From: an uncultured Spirochaetaceae bacterium
GTDB lineage: Bacteria > Spirochaetota > Spirochaetia > Treponematales > Treponemataceae
Assembly: GCA_902797305.1 (NCBI GenBank)
Contig: CADBSK010000088.1
Coordinates: forward strand, 1 to 57,920
Reading direction: 5' to 3'
DNA length: 57,920 nucleotides
In this document: in pieces, positions 50,501 to 57,920 of the stretch
Layout: the number at the start of each line of letters is the position of its first letter
How positions within the stretch are numbered: position 1 is the first letter of the stretch
The notes under the pieces: generated by a model
Told to the model about the DNA's origin: nothing
The model's input: only the letters and a program-made list of their open reading frames with translations
Databases searched by the model: none
Made by a program: the position numbers and the translations under genes

Positions 50501-51102
50501 GCCCTCAACCTGATTTTGGCTCTACGGAATGGTCTAATTGGGCTAATCAGGTTAGTATGCAATATAAATCAGGCCATGCTACAGTGGGCGGCATTCTTAC
50601 TTCTTATAACGAAAAAACTTTAGTTGCCTTTCCACCGGCTCTAGAATTGCTTACAGCAGATGATGTAAAGGAAAAATGTGGAGGCTACGAGACGGATCAG
50701 GGTGGAGTCGATATTACTTACAGTGCTGATTCCAGCATAAATCTCTATTTTGATAATGTTCGTCCTTATGCCCTCTGTGGCGTAAAGAATGTTCCGACCA
50801 TTACCCTTGGGGTTACTGAAACTTTCCTTCCTGCTTACACCTTCAAAGATTGCTCTGGCTTAAAGTATGTCAATCTGTCTCATGCAGGTAGTACAATTTC
50901 AGCATACACCTTTAGCGAATGTACAACTCTAGAAAGTGTAAGTTTCAAGTCAGAAAGTATTATTACCGTTGAGACTAATGCACTCTATGGCTGTACCGCT
51001 TTGAATTTGCTCTGGTTCCAGGCAGGTGAAGGACATGGGGATGTGCAACCGGGTGCATATCCATCTACATGTAATGTTAATGTTACAGGCCTGGTAAACT
51101 AG
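47551..51102 (+). CDS. Large multidomain lipoprotein (InlB repeat, Ig-like module, beta-helix, BspA-type LRR)
   Basis: The 1183-residue protein has a lipobox near Cys23 (LTLFVGC). Its domains in order are an unrecognised N-part, then an InlB B-repeat near 265-345 (YKTGYSFEGWFTNADFSGQV). An Ig/PKD-like module covers about 350-425 (ASFIWKVDGN, GTYEIEVIHGD). A right-handed beta-helix region covers about 430-760 (YIYVSASTTASDENDGTVSS, then many short strands). BspA-type leucine-rich repeats lie near the C-terminus (AYTFKDCSGLKYVNL, AYTFSECTTLESVSF). These modules are typical of surface adhesins. AGGA lies 5 nt before the ATG at 47551; an ATG at 47563 is also possible. Confidence 0.8.
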   Translation: MGDKMKKGLFVILTAALTLFVGCKNLLDEGRSSEKAGEAKNTTYLHIASPVVQDNTRTVLPDFTIESLSDFVFSLQGMKVTSGNNSTEMETLGTYAGMIELSRAEIPCSEGIWSFVLVAMKDGTVFSGQLSRVQITSGENQLNFVLAFDRTSLEGRGNLIFKLDYASAEGALDVKLVTAELLKYDVTTASEISIDDYSETILTPENCTVTFNVNDLESGNYRVKIYLYADAEKTHLINTWRELAIITGGQTSIAKRKFDSLNEVYKITCNLAGGVAFESAPLPTCYTRHSGEITLPVVYKTGYSFEGWFTNADFSGQVVEKIPAGSTGDKTFYAKWKVSAITVSLNERKDISLIWTIIGTSVKFEASAPSTSATSGASFIWKVDGNTDTTASGNIFTFNLLSNEVGTYEIEVIHGDLSTMAVVKVNSFDSYIYVSASTTASDENDGTVSSPLATIAKAVEKMNDSTKDYTILIDGMLGRSVDSTQLTSGQLIAEFEPVVEESAWKYRYKAPILAKSITLMGLNPMNEDGEPVDGINPSFGSDTNGKSTPVLLIATSVPVILQNLKLSGGFLKSGEALMIGGTYRDENDEGVDVTANVTIKDGVLITKNNMWNEGTSMYSMYQTMVRIGPGCSCKMEGGKITDNVSGLGVLTVARNATFEMTGGYIGGNHLYPYFSGDYSVDPTIILTCGVLVVGPAADGSMPGGLFKISGDAIVDEIYLQEGAVVTVAGALTSASKIQIEPKVYQEGAKVIDVTDTSGLSLEGARDYFTVKANDDAYWQILEDGTLFEGYLSSVSGLSDLLSSLSANTEDSPYKVSIDDSRTDFDSLLNDVNQTLTSGGKYVWLSFKDSNFTKIEGEFSKYVTCLTIPESVTSLGFIDGEGIQRFKVASNHENFAVSGVVLCSKDLNTIYRWPPACTATVGTIPVNVYSIADGAFANCLNIKEFSVLEGNTYFKVTSGDTFEMNSNGLKAYQNVRYFEYDDTIGPQPDFGSTEWSNWANQVSMQYKSGHATVGGILTSYNEKTLVAFPPALELLTADDVKEKCGGYETDQGGVDITYSADSSINLYFDNVRPYALCGVKNVPTITLGVTETFLPAYTFKDCSGLKYVNLSHAGSTISAYTFSECTTLESVSFKSESIITVETNALYGCTALNLLWFQAGEGHGDVQPGAYPSTCNVNVTGLVN

Positions 51103-51163
51103 GCGTTACGGGTTTATTGACTAAAACTTTTTAATTTATAAACTATCCTTAAGGGGTGTTTAA

Positions 51164-54100
51164 ATGAATAAAAAAGTTTTAGTCATTTTTTTTGCTTTAT
51201 TATTGATTACAACAAAAAGTTTTGCTCACGGCGGTGTAATGAGTGGGCATAGGGATCTTAAAGTATATCAGACAAAATATTTTAGGATTATTTATCCACA
51301 AGAGTGTAAAAACAGCGCTTATATTTTGTCACAAAATGCTGATGAGATTTACGAAGAAGTAGCCAAAGAATATGGCCGCAGCATTAATGCAAAAATGCCA
51401 GTCGTTTTTACCGGAAAAGTAGAACAGTTTAATGCTTACTGGTCCAGTACTCCGTACAACCACATAGTAATTTACGATACAGCTTCGATAGAGGATCTTG
51501 CTGTATTTTCTGAACAAATGCTTTCTACATTTAAGCACGAAGTAACTCATGCTTTTACTTTTAATTTTCATGCTTCAGGATGGAATGCAATAAAAAAAGT
51601 CTTTGGTGATGGTGTTAATCCTGCGGGGTTTATGATAACTCCAGGGCGGGCAGAGGGGGCAACCCTTGTTAGCGAAAGTAACACTGGCGAAGGTCGATTA
51701 AATGATGAATTTAGTAAGCAGATGGTTCGCCAGGCCAAGATAGAAAATGTTTTTCCGAGTTATTATACGGTTCAGGGAGCTGGTGGTGATTATCCTTATG
51801 GTAATTATTATTATTTTAATGGCGCTTTTGATGAGTGGCTCGTTAAAAAATATGGAATGGAAAAATACTCAAACTGGTGGTTTGATCTTGTAAATGTAAA
51901 AAAAATCACCGTCGGTGGTGCGTTTAAGAAAAATTACAGAATGACCATTTCGCTGGCATGGGGAATGTTCTTTGGAGATATTTATGTTCCGGAAGATATA
52001 ATTTTTGAGCCAGTACAAGAAAAAATTGCTGTTGATTTTTTTAATCCAAATAAAAAAAAGAGAAGCAATCAGGCAGAGTTAGAAACTTCTGTAAAAAATC
52101 AGTCAGGTTCACAATACGAAAACCTTGCCCCGTACAGTGACGGATTGTTTTACACGGATATGGATTGCGGGGCGGTTTATCTTGCAAAAGAAGATAATAC
52201 GGAAAAATCTGGATACAAAGTCAGAAAACTCTTTACCAAACGAAACCTTGCAGATGCTAAAATTTCTAAAGATGGTCGAATTATTGCGTTAAATTCTTAC
52301 TCAGCACTTGGTTCAACCGTAAAAATGATAACCAGCCTTTATGATGTAAAGAAAAAATCCTTCTTTTATCTGAATCAGACAGGACTTACAAATCCAAGAG
52401 TTTTTAAATCCGGCAATGATTATTATCTTTTTACCCGTGAATATTCCGACCACAATTATAAACTGATAAGTAATAAAATTATTTTTGAAAAAGATAGAAT
52501 TAAAGGAATTCAAAAGCATGCCGAATGGATTTTGTCTTCAAATGCGTTGATTCAGGACGGAACTCAGGTAAACGAAGACGGTCAAATCGTACTCCTGCTT
52601 TTAGACGGGCTGGAAACAAAATTCTGTTTAACAGATGTTAATCTTTCTTATGTAACGAGTTATCAGTGTCCTCAAGTGCAGGATAGTAAAGTTTCTTTAA
52701 GATATGTAAATGCCGACAACCATTCAAAAGTTTACTTTACATGGATAAACAATAAATCGCAGCCAAGTCTTGGATACCTGGATTTAAATAATGATTCTAT
52801 TTATTTAGAAAACCTAAACTTAAATGGTGGTGTGTATAGCCCTGTTTACTTGGGAAAAACCGAATCGGTAGCATTTATTTCAAAGAACTATCGTTATAAT
52901 GGCCTTTATCGTAAACAAATCGCTTCAGAAACGCTTAAAAATCTCCTGGCAAATAAGAAGCAAATGGATCAAAACAAAGTCTTTGAACAGAAATCTATTG
53001 CCGACAACACAGAAGAAGCAGAGTCGTTCAAAGAATTTGAATCCAAGAGCATAAAATACAATCCTTTTCAGTTTTTGAACAAAGGTATATTTTTGCCATT
53101 TTGTCTTGCAACCACATATGACTATGATTCTGCAGTGTATAAATCTCTTAATTCTACAATGTATGTAAGCGGATTAACATATATTACTAGTGATCCATGG
53201 AATGCAGGACTTTGGCAATTAAGTTTTGGAGAAAACATTTTTGGAATTTTTTCTCAGAACGAAACTCTTTTTTCAATTTCATATACCAATGGAACTAATA
53301 CATCTTTGTTTTCGTATAGTTTTACTCTTAATACAGAATTAAGAGGTTTTGAGTGGGCAAAAGAAGAACTTATTGCTTCTGTAAGTTCTTCTATTCCCTT
53401 TGGGCGCTTTTCTAGCCTTACTTTTGGCGCAGATACGGTCACCTATTACGGAAGAAAAAACTGTACTACATATCCTGTACTAAAAGATGAAGATGGGAAT
53501 GTCATTAAAGACGAAAACGGCTATGATGAATTTGATTATACTGATCAAAATACTAATTCATTCTTTACACAGAATACTGCTCAAATTCAGTATGCTATGA
53601 TAAAAAAATCAGGCCCCGGAATGTACGAAAAACTGGGCTTTGCAGTTAATGCCTTTGCATATAACACCTTTAATTACAGATTTGAAGTAAAAGAAGGAAT
53701 AACCGATAACTCCTTTGAAGTTGGTGCAAGACTCCGATTCTGGGTTCCTAAGCTGATTCCAGTGGTGTGTAAAGATAATCTTTGTTACAATCTCCCGGTA
53801 CGGGTGTCGGCAACTTTGTTCCCTCAGTCATTCTCTGTTAAAACAAATTCTGAACAGTACCTTTATGACAGGATATTGCAGACTTCATTATATGGACTTT
53901 ATAAACCGTTCCCGTTGGTAAACTGGTCGGCAGAAATGGTTCTTTTTGGTTGGAATTGTCAGCGTGCATTAAGAGGTATTACAGCATTCTATATTAATGA
54001 TATGCGGGCTTCTCTGGTACTGAGAGGTGTTCTATATGCTCAAGGCGACACAATCGAAAATATGCATTTTATGCAGTTCTCTAAATCATTTAACCAAAAT

Positions 54101-54274
54101 CTTGATTATCTTAACGAGTTGTTACTTCGATTTGAATTAGGCCTTACACCAAACATTTCAAATCTTGCAAGTTCAAGTAGCAATCTGAATCTATTTATTG
54201 ATTTTGGACTTAATTTTATTGATTCAGTTCCGGTTTTTGGTATGGCGAATATAGGTTTAAAGGCGACTTTCTAA
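51164..54274 (+). CDS. Exported gluzincin-like metalloprotease with outer-membrane barrel-like C-terminus
   Basis: The 1036-residue protein has a signal peptide (MNKKVLVIFFALLLITTKSF). The peptidase domain near residues 30-290 has TFKHEVTHAFTFNF (HExxH zinc site) and the downstream acidic residues of GRAEGATLVSES as the likely third ligand. A propeller-like region covers about 320-600. A C-terminal region with many amphipathic strands ends in FGMANIGLKATF, with a terminal Phe as in outer-membrane barrels. It is likely surface exposed. AGGGG precedes the ATG. It follows the two lipoprotein genes on the same strand. Confidence 0.78.
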   Translation: MNKKVLVIFFALLLITTKSFAHGGVMSGHRDLKVYQTKYFRIIYPQECKNSAYILSQNADEIYEEVAKEYGRSINAKMPVVFTGKVEQFNAYWSSTPYNHIVIYDTASIEDLAVFSEQMLSTFKHEVTHAFTFNFHASGWNAIKKVFGDGVNPAGFMITPGRAEGATLVSESNTGEGRLNDEFSKQMVRQAKIENVFPSYYTVQGAGGDYPYGNYYYFNGAFDEWLVKKYGMEKYSNWWFDLVNVKKITVGGAFKKNYRMTISLAWGMFFGDIYVPEDIIFEPVQEKIAVDFFNPNKKKRSNQAELETSVKNQSGSQYENLAPYSDGLFYTDMDCGAVYLAKEDNTEKSGYKVRKLFTKRNLADAKISKDGRIIALNSYSALGSTVKMITSLYDVKKKSFFYLNQTGLTNPRVFKSGNDYYLFTREYSDHNYKLISNKIIFEKDRIKGIQKHAEWILSSNALIQDGTQVNEDGQIVLLLLDGLETKFCLTDVNLSYVTSYQCPQVQDSKVSLRYVNADNHSKVYFTWINNKSQPSLGYLDLNNDSIYLENLNLNGGVYSPVYLGKTESVAFISKNYRYNGLYRKQIASETLKNLLANKKQMDQNKVFEQKSIADNTEEAESFKEFESKSIKYNPFQFLNKGIFLPFCLATTYDYDSAVYKSLNSTMYVSGLTYITSDPWNAGLWQLSFGENIFGIFSQNETLFSISYTNGTNTSLFSYSFTLNTELRGFEWAKEELIASVSSSIPFGRFSSLTFGADTVTYYGRKNCTTYPVLKDEDGNVIKDENGYDEFDYTDQNTNSFFTQNTAQIQYAMIKKSGPGMYEKLGFAVNAFAYNTFNYRFEVKEGITDNSFEVGARLRFWVPKLIPVVCKDNLCYNLPVRVSATLFPQSFSVKTNSEQYLYDRILQTSLYGLYKPFPLVNWSAEMVLFGWNCQRALRGITAFYINDMRASLVLRGVLYAQGDTIENMHFMQFSKSFNQNLDYLNELLLRFELGLTPNISNLASSSSNLNLFIDFGLNFIDSVPVFGMANIGLKATF

Positions 54275-54310
54275 AAATCTAAAATGGCCAAAATTAACTA
54301 GCAACAACTA

Positions 54311-54347
54311 ACTCCTTCTGTTATACTCTTAAACGAATAGAAGGAGT
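54311..54347 (+). promoter_or_regulatory. pyrB promoter region with inverted repeat spanning the -10 and the ribosome site
   Basis: A perfect 9-bp inverted repeat, ACTCCTTCT (54311-54319) and AGAAGGAGT (54339-54347), flanks an extended -10 (TGTTATACT, 54319-54327). The right arm contains the pyrB ribosome site AAGGAG. If transcription starts near 54334 the left arm is not in the message, so a DNA operator is more likely than an RNA hairpin. From an upstream start, the hairpin would hide the ribosome site. Confidence 0.55.
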
Positions 54348-54355
54348 ACTAAGTT

Positions 54356-55279
54356 ATGTTAAAAGGTCGTCATCTAATAGAACCGAGTGATTTAACAGTT
54401 TCAGAGATTGAAGAAATTTGTTCATTGGCAGAACAGATGATTGTTGATCCGGTATCATTTCAAGACGTGTGTCGCGGGAAAATTCTTGCGACACTTTTTT
54501 TTGAGCCGAGTACAAGAACCCGACTTTCTTTCGAAGCTGCTATGCTTCATTTAGGTGGAACTGTAGAAGGGTTTGCAGATGCATCCGTTACTTCTGGAAC
54601 AAAGGGTGAAACTTTAGCAGATACAATCAGAGTTGTTTCTTCTTATGTAGATGTAATCGCTATGCGTAATCCAAAAGAAGGTGCCGCTTTGCTTGCAAGT
54701 AAGTATTCCGCTGTTCCTATCATTAACGCTGGAGATGGTGGACATAGCCATCCAACCCAGACATTAACAGACCTTGTAACAATCAGACGACTATTAGGCT
54801 CAACAGAAGGACAGACAATCGGGTTCTGTGGGGACCTTAAGTTTGGTCGAACAGTTCACTCTTTAACACAGGCAATGAGCCTTTATCCTAATAATAAGTT
54901 TGTATTTATCAGTCCAAAAGAACTTCAAATGCCAGAATACATGGTAAAAAATATTCTTGAACCAAAAAATGTACAGTACATTACGGCAGAGCGCCTTGAA
55001 GACGTAATCGGTGACCTTGATATTCTTTATATGACTCGTGTTCAGAAGGAACGATTTTTTAATGAACAGGATTATTTGCGCTTAAAAGACAGCTATATTC
55101 TCGATAAAGAAAAGATGAAGCTTGCAAAGCAGCGCATGATAGTTCTTCATCCTCTCCCACGTGTTAACGAAATTGCGCCAGAAGTAGATGAAGATCCACG
55201 AGCAGCTTACTTTAAGCAGGTAAGATTCGGTATGTTTGCCCGAATGGCATTGATTTCTAAATTAACAGGAGCACTATAA
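54356..55279 (+). CDS. pyrB: Aspartate carbamoyltransferase catalytic chain
   Basis: The 307-residue enzyme makes carbamoyl-aspartate in pyrimidine synthesis. Key motifs are the carbamoyl-phosphate loop [36 protein letters not shown] and HPLPRVNEI. The length is that of the E. coli-type catalytic chain. AAGGAG is upstream of the ATG. Its stop overlaps the pyrI start (TAATG), which matches joint assembly of the two chains. Confidence 0.95.
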   Translation: MLKGRHLIEPSDLTVSEIEEICSLAEQMIVDPVSFQDVCRGKILATLFFEPSTRTRLSFEAAMLHLGGTVEGFADASVTSGTKGETLADTIRVVSSYVDVIAMRNPKEGAALLASKYSAVPIINAGDGGHSHPTQTLTDLVTIRRLLGSTEGQTIGFCGDLKFGRTVHSLTQAMSLYPNNKFVFISPKELQMPEYMVKNILEPKNVQYITAERLEDVIGDLDILYMTRVQKERFFNEQDYLRLKDSYILDKEKMKLAKQRMIVLHPLPRVNEIAPEVDEDPRAAYFKQVRFGMFARMALISKLTGAL

Positions 55280-55731
55280 TGTTGAATGTAGATACAATAA
55301 AAAACGGCCTTGTAATTGATCATATTAAAGCTGGTTTGGGATGGCAGATTTTTCAGTGGCTGGGATTAGACAAAGCTCCTTTCTGCGCTGCTCTCATCAT
55401 GAATGTGCCTTCTAAGGTTTCTGGTAAAAAGGATTTGATAAAAATTGATAATGCAATGGATATTGATTTTTCTGTTTTAGGTTTTATCGATCCAAACATC
55501 TGTGTAAATATTATCAAAGACGAAAAAGTTGTTCGCAAAATAAATATGGAATTACCAACAAGAGTACAGGGAGTATTCAATTGTAAAAATCCTCGCTGCA
55601 TTACTCAGACAGAACACTATGTAAAGCCTAATTTTATTCTTACAGATAAAAAGAACGGTTTATATTGCTGTGAATACTGCGATACTCTGTACAAAGCTGG
55701 CGAAGGCGGCAAAGCTTTAGAATCAATCTAA
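55279..55731 (+). CDS. pyrI: Aspartate carbamoyltransferase regulatory chain
   Basis: The 150-residue protein has the nucleotide-binding domain (NGLVIDHIKAGLGWQIFQWL, LIKIDNAMDIDFSVLGFIDP). The C-terminal zinc domain has four Cys, in FNCKNPRC and YCCEYCD. It gives allosteric control by CTP and ATP. It is translationally coupled to pyrB. Confidence 0.95.
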   Translation: MLNVDTIKNGLVIDHIKAGLGWQIFQWLGLDKAPFCAALIMNVPSKVSGKKDLIKIDNAMDIDFSVLGFIDPNICVNIIKDEKVVRKINMELPTRVQGVFNCKNPRCITQTEHYVKPNFILTDKKNGLYCCEYCDTLYKAGEGGKALESI

Positions 55732-55748
55732 AAACAGGATGGTAAAAA

Positions 55749-57260
55749 ATGACAAAAGCACTTTTAATTTTTAATGCTCGATTACTGGACGAAAATATGG
55801 ATACACCAGGCGCAGTTCTGGTTCTAAATGATAAAATTAGGAGTGTTTTCCAGGGATATTTTACCAATTCTGCTACTGTACAGGCACTCGCAGATTCTGT
55901 TCTAAAAGAAGACGGCTACGCTGATTATAAAATTGAACTTTTAGACGCTCTCGGGCTGACCGTAACCCCAAGTTTTATCGATATGCATGTTCACTTGAGG
56001 GATCCGGGACTCACTCACAAGGAATCTCTTGAAACAGGACTCAAGGCTTGTGTTGCAGGTGGATATGGTACTGTAGTTGCAATGCCAAATACGAATCCTG
56101 TAATTAGCAGTTATCAGCAAGCTATGGAAGTTAAGTCTCGCGGAGCCGCTCTTGGATTTGCAAATGTTTTTCAGTCGGTTAGTATTACACAAAATTTTGA
56201 AGGTAAATCCGTAGAACATCTAAAAGAACTGGACAGGACACAGATTCCGGTGATTACAGAAGACGGTCACGAAGTAGAATCAAGTGCGCTCATGCTTGAA
56301 GGAATGAAAATTGCGGGTCAAAAAGGAATAATCGTTTCATGTCATTGCGAAGATCCATTTCTTGCCCAGGCTGCCCGACCTCACAGAATTCGCGCTCTGG
56401 ACATTATGAAAGAATATAGCCTTCCTGCCTGGGGCGGTTCAACTCAAAACACAGAAGTTCCTCAGGAAGCAATTCAGGAAATAGATAACGAGCTTACAGA
56501 GGCAAACGAACTTTTGGCTCTTGCAGAAGACGTATGTACAGAACGAAATATTCAGATTGCAAAGTTAGCAGGCTGTCATGTGCATTTGTGCCATGTAAGT
56601 ACAGCAGGCTCAATTGAGTATATTCGTCGTGCTAAAGAAGAACTTACAAACGATGCAGCTGATTTTTATACAGATATGGCGGATGCCGCATATGATGCCC
56701 AGCAGGAAGGCGTAAATTTTACTCCAATTCAACCAATAGAAAAAGGGTTTTGCGTAACCTGCGAAGTAACTCCTCATCATATTGCACTCTGCGGAACAGA
56801 AGAACCAAATATCCGGGCATTAGTAAATCCTCCGTTGCGTTCAGAAGACGACAGGTTGTTCATAATTGATGCCATCAGAGATGGTACTGTTGATGTGATT
56901 GCAACCGACCACGCTCCTCACACATTAGAAGATAAAGCAAATGGGGCTCCTGGTTTTACCGGAATCGAAACCGCCTTTGGTGTATGTAATACAGTTCTTG
57001 TAAAAGAAGGTCAGATTAGCTCCCGCAGATTAAGTCAGTTGATGAGTGCAAATCCTGCTAGAATCCTTCACTTAAACAAAGGTAGACTCGGCCAGGGATT
57101 TGATGCCGATTTAACAATTCTTGATCCAGATGAAAAGTGGGTCGTTGATTCTTCAAAATTTTACAGCAAAGGAAAGGCCACCCCTTTTGAAGGCCGCACT
57201 TTATACGGCAAAGTAAAACGCGTAATCTTGAACGGCAAAGTGGTGTTCGAACGGGATTAA
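55749..57260 (+). CDS. pyrC: Dihydroorotase, long form with inserts
   Basis: The 503-residue amidohydrolase closes dihydroorotate in pyrimidine synthesis. Metal and substrate motifs are DMHVHLRDPG, AMPNTNP, ITEDGHEVESS, CHCEDPF, HVHLCHVSTAG and ATDHAPHT, as in type I dihydroorotases. It is about 70 residues longer than the usual 430. Acidic inserts are visible before the IQIAKLAGCHVHLCHV block (PAWGGSTQNTEVPQEAIQEI) and after it (AADFYTDMADAAYDAQQEGV). AGGATGG precedes the ATG, 17 bp after pyrI. It is the third gene of the pyr operon. Confidence 0.93.
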   Translation: MTKALLIFNARLLDENMDTPGAVLVLNDKIRSVFQGYFTNSATVQALADSVLKEDGYADYKIELLDALGLTVTPSFIDMHVHLRDPGLTHKESLETGLKACVAGGYGTVVAMPNTNPVISSYQQAMEVKSRGAALGFANVFQSVSITQNFEGKSVEHLKELDRTQIPVITEDGHEVESSALMLEGMKIAGQKGIIVSCHCEDPFLAQAARPHRIRALDIMKEYSLPAWGGSTQNTEVPQEAIQEIDNELTEANELLALAEDVCTERNIQIAKLAGCHVHLCHVSTAGSIEYIRRAKEELTNDAADFYTDMADAAYDAQQEGVNFTPIQPIEKGFCVTCEVTPHHIALCGTEEPNIRALVNPPLRSEDDRLFIIDAIRDGTVDVIATDHAPHTLEDKANGAPGFTGIETAFGVCNTVLVKEGQISSRRLSQLMSANPARILHLNKGRLGQGFDADLTILDPDEKWVVDSSKFYSKGKATPFEGRTLYGKVKRVILNGKVVFERD

Positions 57261-57451
57261 ACTCTCGATTATCTGGACTCAGGCTTTTGCTATGGGAACT
57301 TATAAAATGCCGCCTCGCGTCATCCACAAACTGAATATTTTTGGCCACAGGTTTGTTCCCTATCGTCAATTTTTATTTATTCAGTAATAACTCGAAATTA
57401 TGGCAATGAGATATTTTTATCAGCGCGATACAAGTTACTTTTAAAATAATT

Positions 57452-57576
57452 AGACCCTTTGAAAGAGTCCAGATAATCCCGAGCACAGGTAAAGACTTCA
57501 TACCGTTGCTGCATTCCTGCTCTGGCGGGGTTTTGAAGGATACCTTGAAGGGCATCTGGACTCATTCAAAGGGTCT
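57452..57576 (-). ncRNA. ffs: Bacterial small SRP RNA (4.5S type)
   Basis: Read on the minus strand, the 125-nt gene has long outer arms (AGACCCTTTGAATGAGTCCA pairing with TGGACTCTTTCAAAGGGTCT). Near the middle is the helix 8 tip, GCA-GGAA-TGC, with the GGAA tetraloop. AGCA on the 3' side and CCAG on the 5' side form the conserved internal loop bound by Ffh. TGTGCTCGGG closes the distal stem as in other SRP RNAs. TAATTATTTT follows the 3' end as a possible terminator. The RNA pairs with Ffh in membrane protein targeting. Confidence 0.9.
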
Positions 57577-57584
57577 ATGAATAG

Positions 57585-57613
57585 ACTTTATCAGATACAT
57601 TCTTTTTTGTCAA
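57585..57613 (-). promoter_or_regulatory. Promoter of the SRP RNA gene
   Basis: On the minus strand a perfect TTGACA (57608-57613) and TAAAGT (57585-57590) are 17 bp apart. The expected start is near 57577, one base before the predicted 5' end of the RNA. Confidence 0.75.
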
Positions 57614-57656
57614 TTTTACGGCGGTCATAGTGTACGCTGAATGTTGAGTGTACGTT

Positions 57657-57681
57657 GGTCATTGAGCTTGTCGAAATGACC
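57657..57681. repeat. REP-like palindrome
   Basis: GGTCATTGAGCTTGTCGAAATGACC has complementary 7-bp ends, and the TTGTCGAAATGACC type of sequence recurs in the intergenic DNA of many bacteria. It lies next to two copies of AGTGTACG (57629-57636 and 57647-57654). No T run follows, so it is not a terminator. Confidence 0.5.
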
Positions 57682-57730
57682 CTGACCAATAAACTTTCTG
57701 TTTTGAGAACCTCAATCACCGCGAATATTC

Positions 57731-57920
57731 TTATTTTACAATTGTTTGTGCAATTCTAAACCCAAAGGCCATATGCATCCAACTATAAACACTTGTATTA
57801 TTTAGTTGTTTATTGACTAATAATGTTCCCGAACCATTATCCATTAAATAAGAAAAAGCATAAGCTGAGTAAGTAGTTCCATCGAGCATAAGCTCTTCCA
57901 CATTACCAATTGTATCATAC
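57731..57920 (-). CDS. C-terminal part of a SUMF1/formylglycine-generating-enzyme-like protein (partial)
   Basis: An open minus-strand frame of 62 codons runs from the window edge to a TAA at 57731-57733. It encodes YDTIGNVEEL near the edge and ends in AFGFRIAQTIVK. These match the YDMxGNVWEW and GFR(I/L)A blocks of the SUMF1/FGE fold. The Trp-Glu-Trp of GNVWEW is replaced by Glu-Glu-Leu, and no active-site Cys pair is visible in this part. The rest of the gene lies outside the window. Confidence 0.7.
   Translation of the reverse strand, partial: YDTIGNVEELMLDGTTYSAYAFSYLMDNGSGTLLVNKQLNNTSVYSWMHMAFGFRIAQTIVK

Noticed and set aside
57373..57555. Minus-strand open frame of 60 codons near the right end
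   Set aside because: It lies across the SRP RNA gene and has no ribosome site. The RNA explains the conserved structure.
1..57920. CRISPR array, prophage or reverse-transcriptase system
   Set aside because: No regularly spaced direct repeats, cas genes, phage structural genes or reverse transcriptase motifs were found inside the window.

Overview
The window looks like a chromosomal segment of a host-associated spirochaete close to Treponema. It is AT-rich. It carries a trans-2-enoyl-CoA reductase that resembles the Treponema denticola enzyme as I recall it, many Spirochaetes-style lipoproteins and outer-membrane barrels, and class III cyclases. The genus call is an inference from gene content; I see no rRNA or other marker that fixes it.

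Layout. 1-406: the end of a HicA-like toxin gene and a complete HicB antitoxin. 510-4617: a large Thr-rich lipoprotein behind a promoter with an oligo-T spacer, then a probable outer-membrane protein. 4684-7986: an MBL/beta-CASP hydrolase, with an SGNH hydrolase and an exported phosphoesterase on the other strand. 7987-8312: a non-coding stretch with nested inverted repeats. 8313-8933: hisB. 9076-19346: a tightly coupled chemosensory cluster (MCP, CheW, a CheW-like protein, CheB, CheR, CheA-REC, pseudoreceiver-adenylate cyclase, MCP) closed by a strong terminator. 19498-20337: an Rpn-family nuclease cassette. 20406-23158: hisG divergent from an AlaR/AlaT-like regulator and aminotransferase pair. 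23186-27000: a TPR protein with an Mrr-like end, rsmG, a Ser/Asn-rich exported protein and an HExxH protein. 27061-31032: purL. 31113-34653: a thioredoxin-like lipoprotein and two CNNM/CorC-type proteins. 34656-36183: a pseudouridine synthase and a second cyclase-fold protein from back-to-back promoters. 36290-37996: an acyl-CoA synthetase. 38194-40964: a VTC-domain protein, a DUF4956 membrane protein and an outer-membrane barrel. 40974-41072: a 79-bp MITE-like insertion with a 10-bp target duplication. 41144-46591: fabF, two redox enzymes and the enoyl-CoA reductase. 46822-54274: two lipoproteins sharing an Ig/PKD-like module and a large outer-membrane metalloprotease. 54356-57260: pyrB-pyrI-pyrC. 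57452-57576: SRP RNA on the minus strand. 57731-57920: the C-terminus of a SUMF1/FGE-like protein running off the window.

The most interesting system is the chemosensory cluster. Its only output module is a class III adenylate cyclase, and it has no CheY-like stand-alone regulator. The receiver domains of CheB and of the cyclase both lack the phospho-acceptor Asp, whereas the receiver fused to CheA is intact. This suggests an alternative-function pathway that sets cAMP rather than flagellar rotation. A second theme is a set of genes without Shine-Dalgarno sequences whose ATG lies exactly 6 nt after a -10-like hexamer (hisB, the HExxH protein, purL, rluA and the second cyclase-fold gene). This suggests leaderless transcription in this genome.

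All calls come from reading the sequence. No database search or structure prediction was run, and protein family names rest on recognised motifs.
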